Shown here: positions 1 through 8,238 of the stretch, piece after piece | Position numbering within the stretch: position 1 is the stretch's first letter | How the letters are laid out: every line of letters begins with the position of its first letter | Assembly (NCBI RefSeq): GCF_040289685.1 | Contig: NZ_PSLQ01000013.1 | Coordinates: 1-59,828 of the forward strand | Reading direction: 5' to 3' | Length of the DNA: 59,828 nt | DNA from: Pyrinomonas sp040289685 | Lineage (GTDB): Bacteria; Acidobacteriota; Blastocatellia; Pyrinomonadales; Pyrinomonadaceae | Translations under genes and position numbers: made by a program | The notes under the pieces: model-generated | Told to the model about the DNA's origin: nothing | The model's database searches: none | Seen by the model: only the letters and a program-made list of their open reading frames with translations

Positions 1-507
1 GTTTGGCAAGCAAACCGGGCGGCTGTTGACACCACGATAGACGGTCACGTTGCCGACATCGTGCGCTCGATGGACGCGCACGACCTCGTCGCTCAACAGA
101 TCGACGTCCCACACGACCTTGGTTCCGGCGGCGAAATAGTCGGCGATTTTGCGTGCGATCTCTTGCTCGGCCTTGGGGCCGTGGTCGTGCTCGCTTCGCA
201 CCTCAACGGCGAACAAAGGTGCGCCTTCAAAAAACTTCATGCTGTTGATGTCGCCGACGTAGAAGGCCGCATCCGGACAGAAAGATTTGCGGTGCGGAAG
301 ATCGACGGCGAATCCGGTGCCGTCTGTAACGGCGTAACCAGCACCCGTTCGTCTCTCATATTCGTAGAGCGAAAGGAAGATGGCGCGCGCGGCATAAAAA
401 GGCAAGCGCCCGGTGGGGGACATCTGCACGACCTCTCCGTTGACGATTTCGGCTTTGCCTTCGACCTTGTACAAGTCTTCCAAGGTCGCGTCCGTTTTCG
501 TCCGCAT
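1..507 (-). CDS. Uma2 family endonuclease (DUF820), 3' end cut by the window
   Basis: The reverse strand reads open for 169 codons from an ATG at 507 to the window edge with no stop, so the C-terminus is missing. The protein begins MRTKTDATLEDLYKVEGKAE and has the Uma2 pattern: an N-terminal EIVNGEVVQMSPTG stretch, an acidic CPDAAFYVGD segment, an FAVEVRSEHD segment with the conserved Glu, and a KIADYFAAGTKVVWDVD helix-strand. Uma2 proteins have a PD-(D/E)XK restriction-like nuclease fold; most are uncharacterised and often present in many copies. The start lies 2 nt after the moaA stop, with GGAGG at 514-518, so translation is probably coupled to moaA. Substrate and partner are unknown. Confidence 0.85.
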   Translation of the reverse strand, partial: MRTKTDATLEDLYKVEGKAEIVNGEVVQMSPTGRLPFYAARAIFLSLYEYERRTGAGYAVTDGTGFAVDLPHRKSFCPDAAFYVGDINSMKFFEGAPLFAVEVRSEHDHGPKAEQEIARKIADYFAAGTKVVWDVDLLSDEVVRVHRAHDVGNVTVYRGVNSRPVCLPN

Positions 508-509
508 GC

Positions 510-1529
510 TCAACCTCCGATGAAACTCATCGTTCGCGTCGGTGGGACGAAGTCGGGCTCGTTTATCCGGTGCCCCTTCTCCTTCTTCATCACGACCGCA
601 CGAATGAAAGCGCTGATCTCGTCGCGCGAAGCACCGCTTCTGATCACGTCGCGCAGCGAGTGTTCCACCGTGGAAAACAGACAGGTGCGGATTTGTCCGT
701 CGGCGGTCAGACGTATGCGCGAGCAAGCGCCGCAGAACGGTTCCGTGACCGGGGCGATGATGCCGATCTCGCCCGGCGCGCCGTCGGCGAAAAGGAAACG
801 CACGGCCGTGCTCGATCCGCGTTCCTCCTTAACGGGGACGAGCGGAAAACGACGTTCGATGCGTTGACGTATCTCGTCTCCTGACACCACCTTTGCCCGC
901 GACCAGTCATAGGCCGCATCGAGCGGCATGAACTCGATGAATCGCATGACGAGATCGTGCTCGCGCGCAAAAGCCGCCAAATCCGCCACCTCGTCTTCGT
1001 TGTACCCGCGAACCACGACGACGTTGATTTTGATCGGGCTGAACCCAACTTCTCGCGCTGCCGCAATGCCGTCAAGCACGCGCCCGAGCGCATCGACTCC
1101 TGTGATGCGCGCAAACGACTCGCGACGAAGGCTGTCGAGGCTGATGGTCAATCGATCGAGTCCTGCGGCGCGCAGTTTTGCCGCACGTGCTGGGAGGAAG
1201 TAGCCGTTGGTGGTCATCGCCAGATCGCGCAATCCATGCGCTTTGAGGCGGGCCAATTTCGCGACGAGCACCTCTATGTCGCGGCGCATCAACGGCTCGC
1301 CGCCCGTCAGGCGGATCTTTTCAATACCGAGCGCGACGAAAACCTCCGCCGCCCGTTCGATCTCCTCGTAGCTCAACATCTGCGCCTTTGGCGCGAAAGG
1401 CGGTTCGCCGTGCGGCAAGCAATAGAAGCAACGGAAGTTGCAACGGTCCGTCACAGAGATGCGCAGATCACGGATCGCCCTTCCATACGCATCTGCGAGC
1501 AAGATCTCTTGTTCCATCTGTTTTGTCAC
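510..1529 (-). CDS. moaA: GTP 3',8-cyclase MoaA (molybdenum cofactor biosynthesis)
   Basis: Radical-SAM enzyme that converts GTP to 3',8-cyclo-7,8-dihydro-GTP, the first step of molybdopterin synthesis. The N-terminal cluster motif CNFRCFYC (Cys about 30, 34, 37) binds the SAM-ligating [4Fe-4S]; the C-terminal CGAC...C set holds the second cluster; the protein ends in the conserved Gly-Gly. About 339 aa is normal. Start choice: the frame is open to a TTG at 1583, but homology begins near LLADAYGRAIRDLRISVTDR. The GTG at 1529 has AGAGG 8 nt upstream, while the ATG at 1517 has no clear ribosome site; either could be used. No other moa gene is in view, and the downstream gene is a Uma2 nuclease, so this is not a moa operon. 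Confidence 0.95.
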   Translation of the reverse strand: MTKQMEQEILLADAYGRAIRDLRISVTDRCNFRCFYCLPHGEPPFAPKAQMLSYEEIERAAEVFVALGIEKIRLTGGEPLMRRDIEVLVAKLARLKAHGLRDLAMTTNGYFLPARAAKLRAAGLDRLTISLDSLRRESFARITGVDALGRVLDGIAAAREVGFSPIKINVVVVRGYNEDEVADLAAFAREHDLVMRFIEFMPLDAAYDWSRAKVVSGDEIRQRIERRFPLVPVKEERGSSTAVRFLFADGAPGEIGIIAPVTEPFCGACSRIRLTADGQIRTCLFSTVEHSLRDVIRSGASRDEISAFIRAVVMKKEKGHRINEPDFVPPTRTMSFIGG

Positions 1530-1972
1530 GAGCCCCGCCTCTTCTGACTCCACATCATACGCCTTTGCATGCGCTTGCTCCAAGCTGCTCGAAAAGGGGA
1601 GCGTCTCTTACGCCCGCGCCTTCAACGCTGCGTTTCGTTCGACCGATGACGACCGGCGTCGTCGCACAACGGCAAAGGGAGGCGTTCGGCGATCGGTGCA
1701 GAGCGAATCGTGTTGACGTGGCGGGGATGAGCACGTAAGAACGCCTTTCGGCGATTGGCATGGGCTGTGATCTGGCGGACCGTCTTCAGCCGAAAAATCA
1801 GGAGAAGATAACTCGGCGGGTTGGTGCAAAGTGAGCCAAAGGGCGATGGCGGGTCGCATCCTTAGTCAGGTCCGGCGGCAGGGCGTCGGTAATGTTGCGC
1901 TCTTTAGCGCGCCGCAAACTTTGCAATATAAAGTACTTGACAAAACTGAAAAACCGCCTTATCGTGCGGCCC
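1530..1972. other. Intergenic region between divergent moaA and a membrane-protein gene
   Basis: About 440 bp between divergent genes. Short frames on both strands here have no family signature and look like noise. The only clear signal is the sigma-70-like promoter at 1937-1965 next to the rightward gene. No molybdenum-cofactor riboswitch was recognised on the moaA side. Confidence 0.5.
1937..1965 (+). promoter_or_regulatory. Sigma-70 promoter giving a probably leaderless mRNA
   Basis: TTGACA (1937-1942), a 17-nt spacer, then TATCGT (1960-1965). The predicted start point, about 7 nt after the -10, falls at 1972-1973, exactly on the ATG of the next gene at 1973. No ribosome binding site precedes that ATG, which fits leaderless translation. 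Confidence 0.6.
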
Positions 1973-2578
1973 ATGCGTGCGAAGGACGCGACATCCAACG
2001 GGCCGATAGCGCTCGATCGCCGCGCGATCGATAACTTGCGGTTTATCCGCGAAACGATGGAGCGTGCCGTCGCCTTTACCGCTGTTTCCGGTTGGGGATT
2101 GATCCTGACGGGCGTTGTCGCGTGCGTGGCGGGCGTGCTCGCCGCGCGGACCGATGATCGACGCGCGTGGCTCGAGGTGTGGTTGGGAGCCGCCGCCATC
2201 GGCTTTTCCGTCTCGGCGCTCGCGATGTGGAGAAAGGCGCGGCGATCGCAGACTTCGCTCCTATCGAAACCGGGACGCAAGTTGATGATCAACTTCTCGC
2301 CGCCCATTTCGGCAGCCGTACTTTTGACCGCTGCTCTCGTGCGAAGCGAGCAGTTCGATCTTCTTCCGGCGATGTGGATGCTGCTTTACGGCGCGGGTGT
2401 GACGACCGGCGGCGCGTTCTCTGTGCGTCCAGTGCCGCTCATGGGCGTTTGCTTCATGCTCATGGGCGCGTTTGCGCTCTTTGGCGGGTCGGCGTGGCGG
2501 GACGGGTTGATGGTCGCGTCCTTTGGCGGGCTGCACCTCGTTTTCGGATTCCTGATTGCGAGAAAGTATGGCGGTTAG
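1973..2578 (+). CDS. Small polytopic membrane protein of unknown function
   Basis: A 201-aa protein with about five hydrophobic segments (roughly residues 30-52, 62-82, 103-120, 123-140, 145-192) separated by short charged loops; no known motif recognised. The start is the ATG at 1973 because it sits at the predicted transcription start of the strong promoter just upstream; an in-frame start at 1892 would lie before that promoter. It is followed by an HTH_34 regulator and a DUF4173 membrane protein on the same strand, so the three may form one unit acting at the inner membrane. Function cannot be assigned from sequence. Confidence 0.75.
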   Translation: MRAKDATSNGPIALDRRAIDNLRFIRETMERAVAFTAVSGWGLILTGVVACVAGVLAARTDDRRAWLEVWLGAAAIGFSVSALAMWRKARRSQTSLLSKPGRKLMINFSPPISAAVLLTAALVRSEQFDLLPAMWMLLYGAGVTTGGAFSVRPVPLMGVCFMLMGAFALFGGSAWRDGLMVASFGGLHLVFGFLIARKYGG

Positions 2579-2660
2579 ACGAGCGATTTCGACCTCTTGC
2601 GAAACGAAGTGTGAAACGGGCAGGGAAGCGGGCGAAAGAGGCGCGCGCAAAAGGCGCGCT

Positions 2661-2963
2661 ATGGAGTTGGACCGTTTGATTCACGAGCGAGTAAGGCTTG
2701 GCCTGCTTAGCGCACTAGCGGCTGGCGGCCCTCTAGCCTTCAGCGAGTTGAAGGAGATCGTTGGAACGACCGACGGCAACTTGAGCGTTCATGCGCGCAA
2801 GCTCGAGGATGCAAGATACATCGTCTGCAACAAAGGGTTTGATGGGCGCACGCCGAGGACTGAATACAACATCACGGCAAAGGGGCGACGCGCGCTCAAA
2901 AGATACTTGGACCATATGGAAGCGTTGATTCGTGCGGCGCGCGAGGCGACGGATTCGAAGTGA
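2661..2963 (+). CDS. Winged-helix transcriptional regulator (HTH_34 family)
   Basis: A 100-aa one-domain DNA-binding protein. It starts MELDRLIHERVRLGLLSALA, continues through a helix-turn-helix (FSELKEIVGTTDGNLSVHARKLEDA) and a wing (YIVCNKGFDGRTPRTEYNITAKG), the usual layout of the HTH_34/MarR-like family in which a short regulator sits beside a membrane protein it is thought to control. The ATG at 2661 is chosen because the family begins here; the frame is open further upstream but without homology. It probably regulates the flanking membrane proteins, by context only. Confidence 0.85.
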   Translation: MELDRLIHERVRLGLLSALAAGGPLAFSELKEIVGTTDGNLSVHARKLEDARYIVCNKGFDGRTPRTEYNITAKGRRALKRYLDHMEALIRAAREATDSK

Positions 2964-2969
2964 GAAGAT

Positions 2970-3066
2970 TCAAGTCCTTGTGGCAAACAAAGCTCATGGT
3001 CAACCGTGAAACTAGCGCCAAAGACTGGCGCGTGAAAAAGCCCAAGCCTTTGTGGCGAACAGTGAA
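2970..3066 (+). repeat. Imperfect direct repeat with a small dyad between HTH_34 and DUF4173 genes
   Basis: AAGTCCTTGTGGCAAACAAA near 2970 recurs as AAGCCTTTGTGGCGAACAGT near 3045. Between them GCGCCA-AAGAC-TGGCGC forms a 6-bp inverted repeat with a 5-nt loop. A 66-codon frame (2960-3160) spans the gap and overlaps both neighbours' stop and start, but its sequence does not look like protein. Confidence 0.4.
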
Positions 3067-3159
3067 CAGTGGCTCGGCGCGCGGTACGGTTCGTTCAAGA
3101 GGGCTGCGATCTCAACCAACGGCCATGTTTGCGGGCTTTCGTTGCTTGATGGAGGCGTG

Positions 3160-4695
3160 ATGTTGAACGGAAGCAAGACGGCGATGCTCATTTTGGAGGG
3201 CGGCCTATTCCTCGGCGTGTTAGGGGATCTGCTTTTCCGCTCCGGCGGACTCGGCGTGAACTTTCTCTTGTGGATGTGCTTGTTCTTCTTCTGGTCTTTC
3301 ACGTTGCTGCGTCGTGCAAGGCGCTTCGAGTTAGCGGAAGCGAGCGTATTCTTCGCCATGGCGCTTTTTTGTGCCTTGGGCGTCGCATGGCGGGAATCGC
3401 CGATGTTGATCCTGTGGGACATTTGCGGGATCTGCTTGGCGCTTGTGATGATCGCTTGGCACGGACGCGGCAAAAGCCTTCGCTCCGCTGGAGCGCTGGA
3501 CTACCTAAGCGCCGCGCTGTTGGCGGCGAAAGATGTCATCGTCGGTGCGCCGATGTTGATCCTTCAAGACTTAACGTGGAAGGATAAGGCGCGTCCCGCT
3601 TGGATGAGACGCGCCACGTCGGTTGCGGTCGGGATCGCCCTCGCCATCCCTTTGCTCTTCTTCTTCGGCGTATTGCTCGCTGCGGCTGACTCGATTTTCG
3701 CGCAACTATTGGAAATGAGCTTGAAAAGGATCGTTGATGTGCCCTTGGACGAGATCTTCTCTCACGTCTTCGCGATCGCTTTTCTGACTTGGGTTGTCAG
3801 CGGTTTCCTGCGTGGCATGGCTTTCGGCACCGCACTCGGCTCGATTGGTCGAAACCACGGAGACGAAACGATCTCATCGCTGGATTTATCGGGGACGAAA
3901 TCGAGCGAGCGTCGCTTGAGCAAAATGGCGGGCCAGTCGCTGGGGATCGTCGAGGTCGGGCTTCCGCTCGGTCTGTTGAACTTGTTGTTTCTCGCGTTCG
4001 TCATCGTTCAGTTTCGTTACCTTTTCGGTGGTGCATCGTTAGTCGAAGTGACGACCGGGTTGACTTATTCTGAATACGCGCGACATGGCTTCTTCGAGTT
4101 GGTCGTGGTAGCGGCGCTGGTGTTGTCGTTGTTGTGGGGTGCGCAGTGGATCATCGAGCGAAGCGGCGATCAAAGAGGCGAGAAGGTCTTCCGCGCGCTG
4201 GCGATCGTGCAACTTTTGCTTGTCGGCATCATCATGCTCTCGGCGCTCAGGCGCATGCTCCTTTACACGGACGCATACGGACTGACGACCTCGCGCTTTT
4301 ACGCGACGGCGTTCATGTGCTGGTTGGCAGCGGTGTTCATGTGGTTTGCGGTGACCGTGTTGCGCGGGCGGCGCGCGCGTTTCCTTTACGGCGCCGTGTC
4401 GTTCTGGTTGGTGCTGTTGGTTGCGCTTCACGCGATGAACCCTGAAGGCTTTATCGTGCGAGTCAATGCCGCGCGCGCCGACTTCGATGTGACTTACGCC
4501 GCCACGCTGAGCGACGATGCGGTTCCGACGCTGATCCAAGCGCTACCGGATTTGGCGGAGGATCAGCGGCGAAAGGTCGCCGAACAGCTTCTTCAGAGCG
4601 TTTGCCGCCCGACCGAGGAGCGGACTGACTGGCGCAACTGGACCGTTGCGAAGTGGCAGGCGGCGCGCGCTTGCGCAAAAGCCGGGCTTCGCTGA
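3160..4695 (+). CDS. DUF4173 integral membrane protein
   Basis: A 511-aa protein with about 10-12 transmembrane helices. Segments such as FFGVLLAAADSIFAQLLE and YSEYARHGFFELVVVAAL are typical of DUF4173 (related to DUF4153), whose function is unknown. The C-terminal about 80 residues are soluble and helical (LIQALPDLAEDQRRKVAEQL). The ATG at 3160 follows GGAGG (3151-3155) by only 4 nt; a GTG at 3157 is an alternative. The pairing with a small HTH_34 regulator is common for this family in acidobacteria and suggests the regulator controls it. Confidence 0.85.
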   Translation: MLNGSKTAMLILEGGLFLGVLGDLLFRSGGLGVNFLLWMCLFFFWSFTLLRRARRFELAEASVFFAMALFCALGVAWRESPMLILWDICGICLALVMIAWHGRGKSLRSAGALDYLSAALLAAKDVIVGAPMLILQDLTWKDKARPAWMRRATSVAVGIALAIPLLFFFGVLLAAADSIFAQLLEMSLKRIVDVPLDEIFSHVFAIAFLTWVVSGFLRGMAFGTALGSIGRNHGDETISSLDLSGTKSSERRLSKMAGQSLGIVEVGLPLGLLNLLFLAFVIVQFRYLFGGASLVEVTTGLTYSEYARHGFFELVVVAALVLSLLWGAQWIIERSGDQRGEKVFRALAIVQLLLVGIIMLSALRRMLLYTDAYGLTTSRFYATAFMCWLAAVFMWFAVTVLRGRRARFLYGAVSFWLVLLVALHAMNPEGFIVRVNAARADFDVTYAATLSDDAVPTLIQALPDLAEDQRRKVAEQLLQSVCRPTEERTDWRNWTVAKWQAARACAKAGLR

Positions 4696-4834
4696 TGGTC
4701 GCTCAAAGACGAAAGGCTCGCGCGGGAAGAGTCGGCTTTGGAAAGCTCGCGCGACGCGATGAAAGAAAAATCCCCCGAAGTCGCGCTCGAAGGCGCAACC
4801 GATGCGCGAAGGAGCGTTTTACGCCAGAGCGCAA

Positions 4835-5005
4835 TCAGGCTTTTGCGACTTGAGTCTCGTTTGCCGGAGTCTCTTTACTCTGCTCGCTCGTGGCTGAGGT
4901 TTGCTCTTTGGTCACATCTTTTCTCCTCTTTTTGCGCGGGCGCGTTTTTCCGTAGGTGCCACGAAAGATCTTCCCACGCCTCGTGCGCAGGTCTCCTTTG
5001 CCCAT
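4835..5005 (-). CDS. 30S ribosomal protein Thx with C-terminal extension
   Basis: A 56-aa basic protein starting MGKGDLRTRRGKIFRGTYGK and continuing TRPRKKRRKD. This is nearly the whole of Thermus thermophilus Thx, a 26-residue peptide buried in the head of the 30S subunit that stabilises rRNA packing. Here a further tail of about 26 residues, rich in Thr, Ser, Glu and Ala (VTKEQTSATSEQSKETPANE), follows the basic core. The start is certain from homology, with AAAGGAG about 10 nt upstream; the longer frame to 5197 is not coding. It lies downstream of queG on the same strand. Confidence 0.93.
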   Translation of the reverse strand: MGKGDLRTRRGKIFRGTYGKTRPRKKRRKDVTKEQTSATSEQSKETPANETQVAKA

Positions 5006-5174
5006 GATCTCTTTGCTCCTTTGCTGCTTTTGATAGGTCGTCTGCGTGAGATCGAGCGTGCGCTCGACGAAAACCGAGATTATCGGTGCAAGGGACGCAA
5101 AAGGCAAGCGCCCACGTTTGCGAGGCGAAGCCGTTTGTGGAAAAGCTTTTTCAGCGATCGCTCGTCGGGCGAAG

Positions 5175-6170
5175 TCAGCTTTCGTCGCGCCTTTCATCGC
5201 GTTGCTCGTTGTGAGCGAGCAACGCGCGCGCCGTCCTCTTCAGGCCGGAGAGCTTGGCGCGTTTGATGGCGCTATGGCGAAACTTCTCGACGTAAGTCTC
5301 GTGTTCCATCTCAACTATCTCGGTGAGCGGCAAAGCGGTTTGTCCGCCGCGCGGCGCAAAGCGCGCTTCGTCGGTCGGTTGCTCGAATCTGTTCCACGGG
5401 CAGACGTCCTGACAGATATCGCAGCCGAAGAGCCATCCTTCGAGGTTGCATGCGATTTCGGCGGGGATCTCTTCGGAACGGAGCTCAATGGTCGCATACG
5501 AGATGCAGCGGCCAGCATCCACCACGCGCGGTTCGATGATGGCTCTCGTCGGGCAAGCTTCCAAGCAGAGCGTACACGTGCCGCAGTGGTCTTCCGCGAA
5601 TGGGGGGTCGGGTTCGAGTTCGAGATCGAGGATGAGTTCGCCCAAGAAAACCCACGAGCCGTATTCGCGCGTGATCAGGTTGGAGTGCTTGCCGATCCAG
5701 CCCAACCCCGCGCGCACGGCCCAAGCTTTGTCCATCGCAGGTTGAGCATCGACGCAAGTTTTGCCCTGCGTTCCGGGCCACTCGTTTTGAATCCATGAAA
5801 GCAGCGCGCGCAGCTTCTCTTCGATGACCAGATGGTAATCATCGCCCCAAGCGTAACGCGAAATCTTGCCGCGCGTCGGATCCGCAGCGTGTTCATGCGG
5901 CGTGTAGTAGTTGAGCGCGGTGGCGATCACCGAACGGGCTGAGGGGAGCAGTTGGTGTGGATCGGTTCGCCGTTCGGCATCGCGCGCCATCCAGCGCATG
6001 GTGGCATGAAAGCCGCGCCGCACCCAATCTTCAAGGCGCGCTCGTTCTGCGAGCAGCGGTTCGGCGCGCGCGATGCCGACTTTGTGAAAGCCGAGTGCGA
6101 GCGCGCGTTCTTTGATCCTGACGGCGCGCGCGCGCGCGTCGTCTCGCTCCGGTTTCGCCCCTTCGTTCAC
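5175..6170 (-). CDS. queG: Epoxyqueuosine reductase QueG
   Basis: Cobalamin-dependent iron-sulfur enzyme that reduces epoxyqueuosine to queuosine in tRNA, the last step of queuosine synthesis. The 331-aa protein has the two ferredoxin-type cluster motifs, CGTCTLCLEACP (Cys 196, 199, 202, 206) and CDICQDVCPWN (Cys 250, 253, 257), plus the conserved central segment DKAWAVRAGLGWIGKHSNLI. Length is slightly short of enzymes that carry an additional HEAT-like tail. The start is a GTG with AAAGG upstream, 23 nt after the amrS stop, so the two genes are probably cotranscribed. No other que gene is in the window. Confidence 0.95.
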   Translation of the reverse strand: MNEGAKPERDDARARAVRIKERALALGFHKVGIARAEPLLAERARLEDWVRRGFHATMRWMARDAERRTDPHQLLPSARSVIATALNYYTPHEHAADPTRGKISRYAWGDDYHLVIEEKLRALLSWIQNEWPGTQGKTCVDAQPAMDKAWAVRAGLGWIGKHSNLITREYGSWVFLGELILDLELEPDPPFAEDHCGTCTLCLEACPTRAIIEPRVVDAGRCISYATIELRSEEIPAEIACNLEGWLFGCDICQDVCPWNRFEQPTDEARFAPRGGQTALPLTEIVEMEHETYVEKFRHSAIKRAKLSGLKRTARALLAHNEQRDERRDES

Positions 6171-6192
6171 GCTCTGCCTTTCGTTTTAAGCT

Positions 6193-7266
6193 TTAGGACC
6201 AGATGCCAGGTATCGTTGCTCCGCACGTCGGACAGTGGCCGTCGGGCGTTACGCGGACGCGACGCACGACGAAGCCGTAGCGCTCGACGAGCAATTCGTC
6301 GCAACGCGGGCAATAGGTGTTCTCCCAGCGCCCGACGCGCCCAGGCAGGTTGCCCGCATAAACGTAGCGCAGACCGGCTCGGCGTCCGATCTCGCAAGCG
6401 CGAATGAGCTGCTCGGCGGTGGTGTTTGGATTGTCCGTCATTTTGTAATCTTGATGAAACGCGGTGACGTGCCACGGGATGTCGGGCGAGACGCTGGCGA
6501 TGAACTCCGCCGCGCGGCGCAGTTCGTCTTCGGAATCGTTGAAGCCGGGCACGACGAGCGTCACGATCTCTTCCCAGAAGCCGCGTTTGTGAACCATCTT
6601 GATCGTTTCGAGGATGTTATCGAGCACGCCGCCCAACTGACGATAGCTGCGGTCGTTCATCGCCTTCAGATCTATCTTGTAGCAATCGGTCCACGGGCGG
6701 AGGAAGTCGAGCACTTGCGGCGTCGCATTGCCGTTCGAGATGAATGCCGTTCGCAGTCCCGCCGCTTTCGCCCGCTTGAAGACTTCGACGGCCCATTCAG
6801 CCGTGATCAGTGGCTCGTTGTAGCTCGAACCGATCAACTGCGCGCCGTAGCTTTGCGCCAGCGAAACGAGCCGGTCGGCGGTGACGAAGCGCGGCAACGT
6901 CCCCGCCGCCTCATCGCGCAGCGCCTGCGAGGTGAGCCAATTCTGGCAGTATGCGCAATGGAGGTCGCAACCGAGCATGCCGAAGGTGAGCGTGTCCGAG
7001 CCAGGAAGGACGTGGAAAAAGGGCTTCTTTTCAGTCGGGTCGCAGGCGAGCGCCGCGACGTAATTCATCGGCACCATCAGCTTGCCGCCGCGATTGAAGC
7101 GCACTTTGCAGATGCCGCGCCGCCCTTGTTTGATCAAACAACGGTGGCCGCAGGCGTAGCAGCGAAGCGAACCGTCCGGGTAGCGTTCGGTCAATTCGGG
7201 CGCGCCCTCGGCAGTCAATTCGTCCAGAACTTCGGCCAGCGTCGCAGCACGTTGGGTAATCGGCAT
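6193..7266 (-). CDS. amrS: AmmeMemoRadiSam system radical SAM enzyme AmrS
   Basis: A 357-aa radical-SAM protein with cluster motif CDLHCAYC (Cys 100, 104, 107), an N-terminal cysteine cluster (CYACGHRCLIKQGRRGIC) and a C-terminal zinc-ribbon-like pair, CPRC and CPTCG. This is the AmrS family (PflA-like) that normally occurs with AMMECR1-like and MEMO1-like partners; its reaction is not settled. Neither partner is nearby. The start at 7266 is supported by homology and by AAGGAA about 8 nt upstream; the longer frame to 7560 runs into a different gene region and is not homologous. It is followed by queG in a probable two-gene operon. Confidence 0.93.
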   Translation of the reverse strand: MPITQRAATLAEVLDELTAEGAPELTERYPDGSLRCYACGHRCLIKQGRRGICKVRFNRGGKLMVPMNYVAALACDPTEKKPFFHVLPGSDTLTFGMLGCDLHCAYCQNWLTSQALRDEAAGTLPRFVTADRLVSLAQSYGAQLIGSSYNEPLITAEWAVEVFKRAKAAGLRTAFISNGNATPQVLDFLRPWTDCYKIDLKAMNDRSYRQLGGVLDNILETIKMVHKRGFWEEIVTLVVPGFNDSEDELRRAAEFIASVSPDIPWHVTAFHQDYKMTDNPNTTAEQLIRACEIGRRAGLRYVYAGNLPGRVGRWENTYCPRCDELLVERYGFVVRRVRVTPDGHCPTCGATIPGIWS

Positions 7267-7311
7267 CTCAGATTTCCTTCCTCGCTCGGTGGCGAACCGT
7301 GTTGCAAAGGG

Positions 7312-7317
7312 ATTATA
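7312..7317 (-). promoter_or_regulatory. Possible -10 element for amrS
   Basis: A perfect TATAAT on the minus strand, 45 nt before the amrS start. No convincing -35 hexamer is found at the right distance, so this is tentative. Confidence 0.35.
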
Positions 7318-7324
7318 CTTCCAA

Positions 7325-7447
7325 ATGAAGATGAAAGGGGCATCGCCAAATTTTGGATCTTTGACGGACGAGACGCTGCGCGTACATTTCGCCAACGCGC
7401 ATCGAGTCGTCACCAACGATTTAGATGATCTGACGGATGGCATCTGA
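7325..7447 (+). CDS. Possible small protein ORF, 40 codons, in-frame TGA then open to next gene
   Basis: ATG at 7325 gives a 40-aa peptide containing GSLTDETLRVHFANAHRVVT and ending at TGA 7445-7447. The same frame then stays open for 26 more codons and stops at a TGA that overlaps the ATG of the MBL-fold hydrolase at 7525. Codon choice looks similar to real genes nearby. It may be a 67-codon gene split by one stop (mutation or sequencing error), or a chance frame. No family recognised. Confidence 0.3.
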   Translation: MKMKGASPNFGSLTDETLRVHFANAHRVVTNDLDDLTDGI

Positions 7448-7524
7448 TGCCACTTTGAGCAAAACGAGCTACGCCCTCGATTGCACACCGACAAGGGACG
7501 GCTCGTCGAAGACGAGAAGCGAGC

Positions 7525-8223
7525 ATGATCGTTCAAACGTTTGTCGTTTCGCCTTTTCAACAGAACTCGCGGTTAGTCATCTGCGAGCGAACGCGCCGCG
7601 CCATGGTCATTGATCCAGGGGACGTAACTGGTGCCCGTCGCGTCGCAACTATTCTGGATCGGCACGGATTCGCCCTTCAGGCTATCGCGCTGACACACGC
7701 GCACACGGATCACATCGGCGGCGTCGGCGAGTTGAAGAAGTTGAAGCCGGAGGCCGAAATCATCCTTCATCCGGCGGATGAAGCGATGTACCGCGCTTTG
7801 CCGGAGCAGCCCGCTTGGCTCGGCATCCCGCGCGCCGAGTGGTCGCGGCTCGGTTTGGTCTATGCTGCGCCGCCTCCGGTCGACAGGTATTGGCAAGAGG
7901 GCGAGGTGTATGCGTTGGGAGATCTGCGATTCGAGGTCCTTCACACGCCCGGCCATGCTCCCGGTCACGTCGTTCTGTTCGAACCCAAAGAGCGGACGCT
8001 CTTCGGGGGCGATTGCCTTTTTGCCGGATCCATCGGGAGGACGGATTTGCCTGGTGGCTCTTTCGAGCAGTTGATGGATTCGATCCACAACCGCATCCTG
8101 CCGCTTGGCGATGATGTGTTGGTTTGCGTCGGGCACGGACCCGATACGACCATCGGGCAGGAGCGGCGGACGAACCCGTTTCTGACCGGAGCTTATACGA
8201 TCGAAGAATTCGGTTTCGGTTGA
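7525..8223 (+). CDS. MBL-fold metallo-hydrolase, glyoxalase II-like (YcbL type)
   Basis: A 232-aa metallo-beta-lactamase-fold enzyme. The signature THAHTDHIGG gives His58, His60, Asp62 and His63; HTPGHAPGHV supplies the next His, GGDCLF the bridging Asp, and VCVGHGPDTT the last His. These bind two metal ions. The GSIGRTDLPGG segment and the short C-terminus ending near EERRTNPFL-like residues are typical of the YcbL/glyoxalase II-like group that hydrolyse thioesters; true hydroxyacylglutathione hydrolases are longer. Probably cytoplasmic. The exact substrate is not known. Confidence 0.9.
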   Translation: MIVQTFVVSPFQQNSRLVICERTRRAMVIDPGDVTGARRVATILDRHGFALQAIALTHAHTDHIGGVGELKKLKPEAEIILHPADEAMYRALPEQPAWLGIPRAEWSRLGLVYAAPPPVDRYWQEGEVYALGDLRFEVLHTPGHAPGHVVLFEPKERTLFGGDCLFAGSIGRTDLPGGSFEQLMDSIHNRILPLGDDVLVCVGHGPDTTIGQERRTNPFLTGAYTIEEFGFG

Positions 8224-8238
8224 GGAGGCGTTTGGACG

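Noticed and set aside
61..867. 268-codon rightward frame
   Set aside because: Antisense to the Uma2 and moaA genes, which have clear family motifs; no homology of its own.
1530..1800. Molybdenum-cofactor riboswitch ahead of moaA
   Set aside because: No conserved core or matching stems recognised.
6235..7428. 397-codon rightward frame
   Set aside because: Lies opposite amrS; a GC-rich antisense frame without any motif.
7445..7447. Selenocysteine at the in-frame TGA
   Set aside because: No convincing stem-loop just downstream and no selenoprotein family match; error or decay is simpler.
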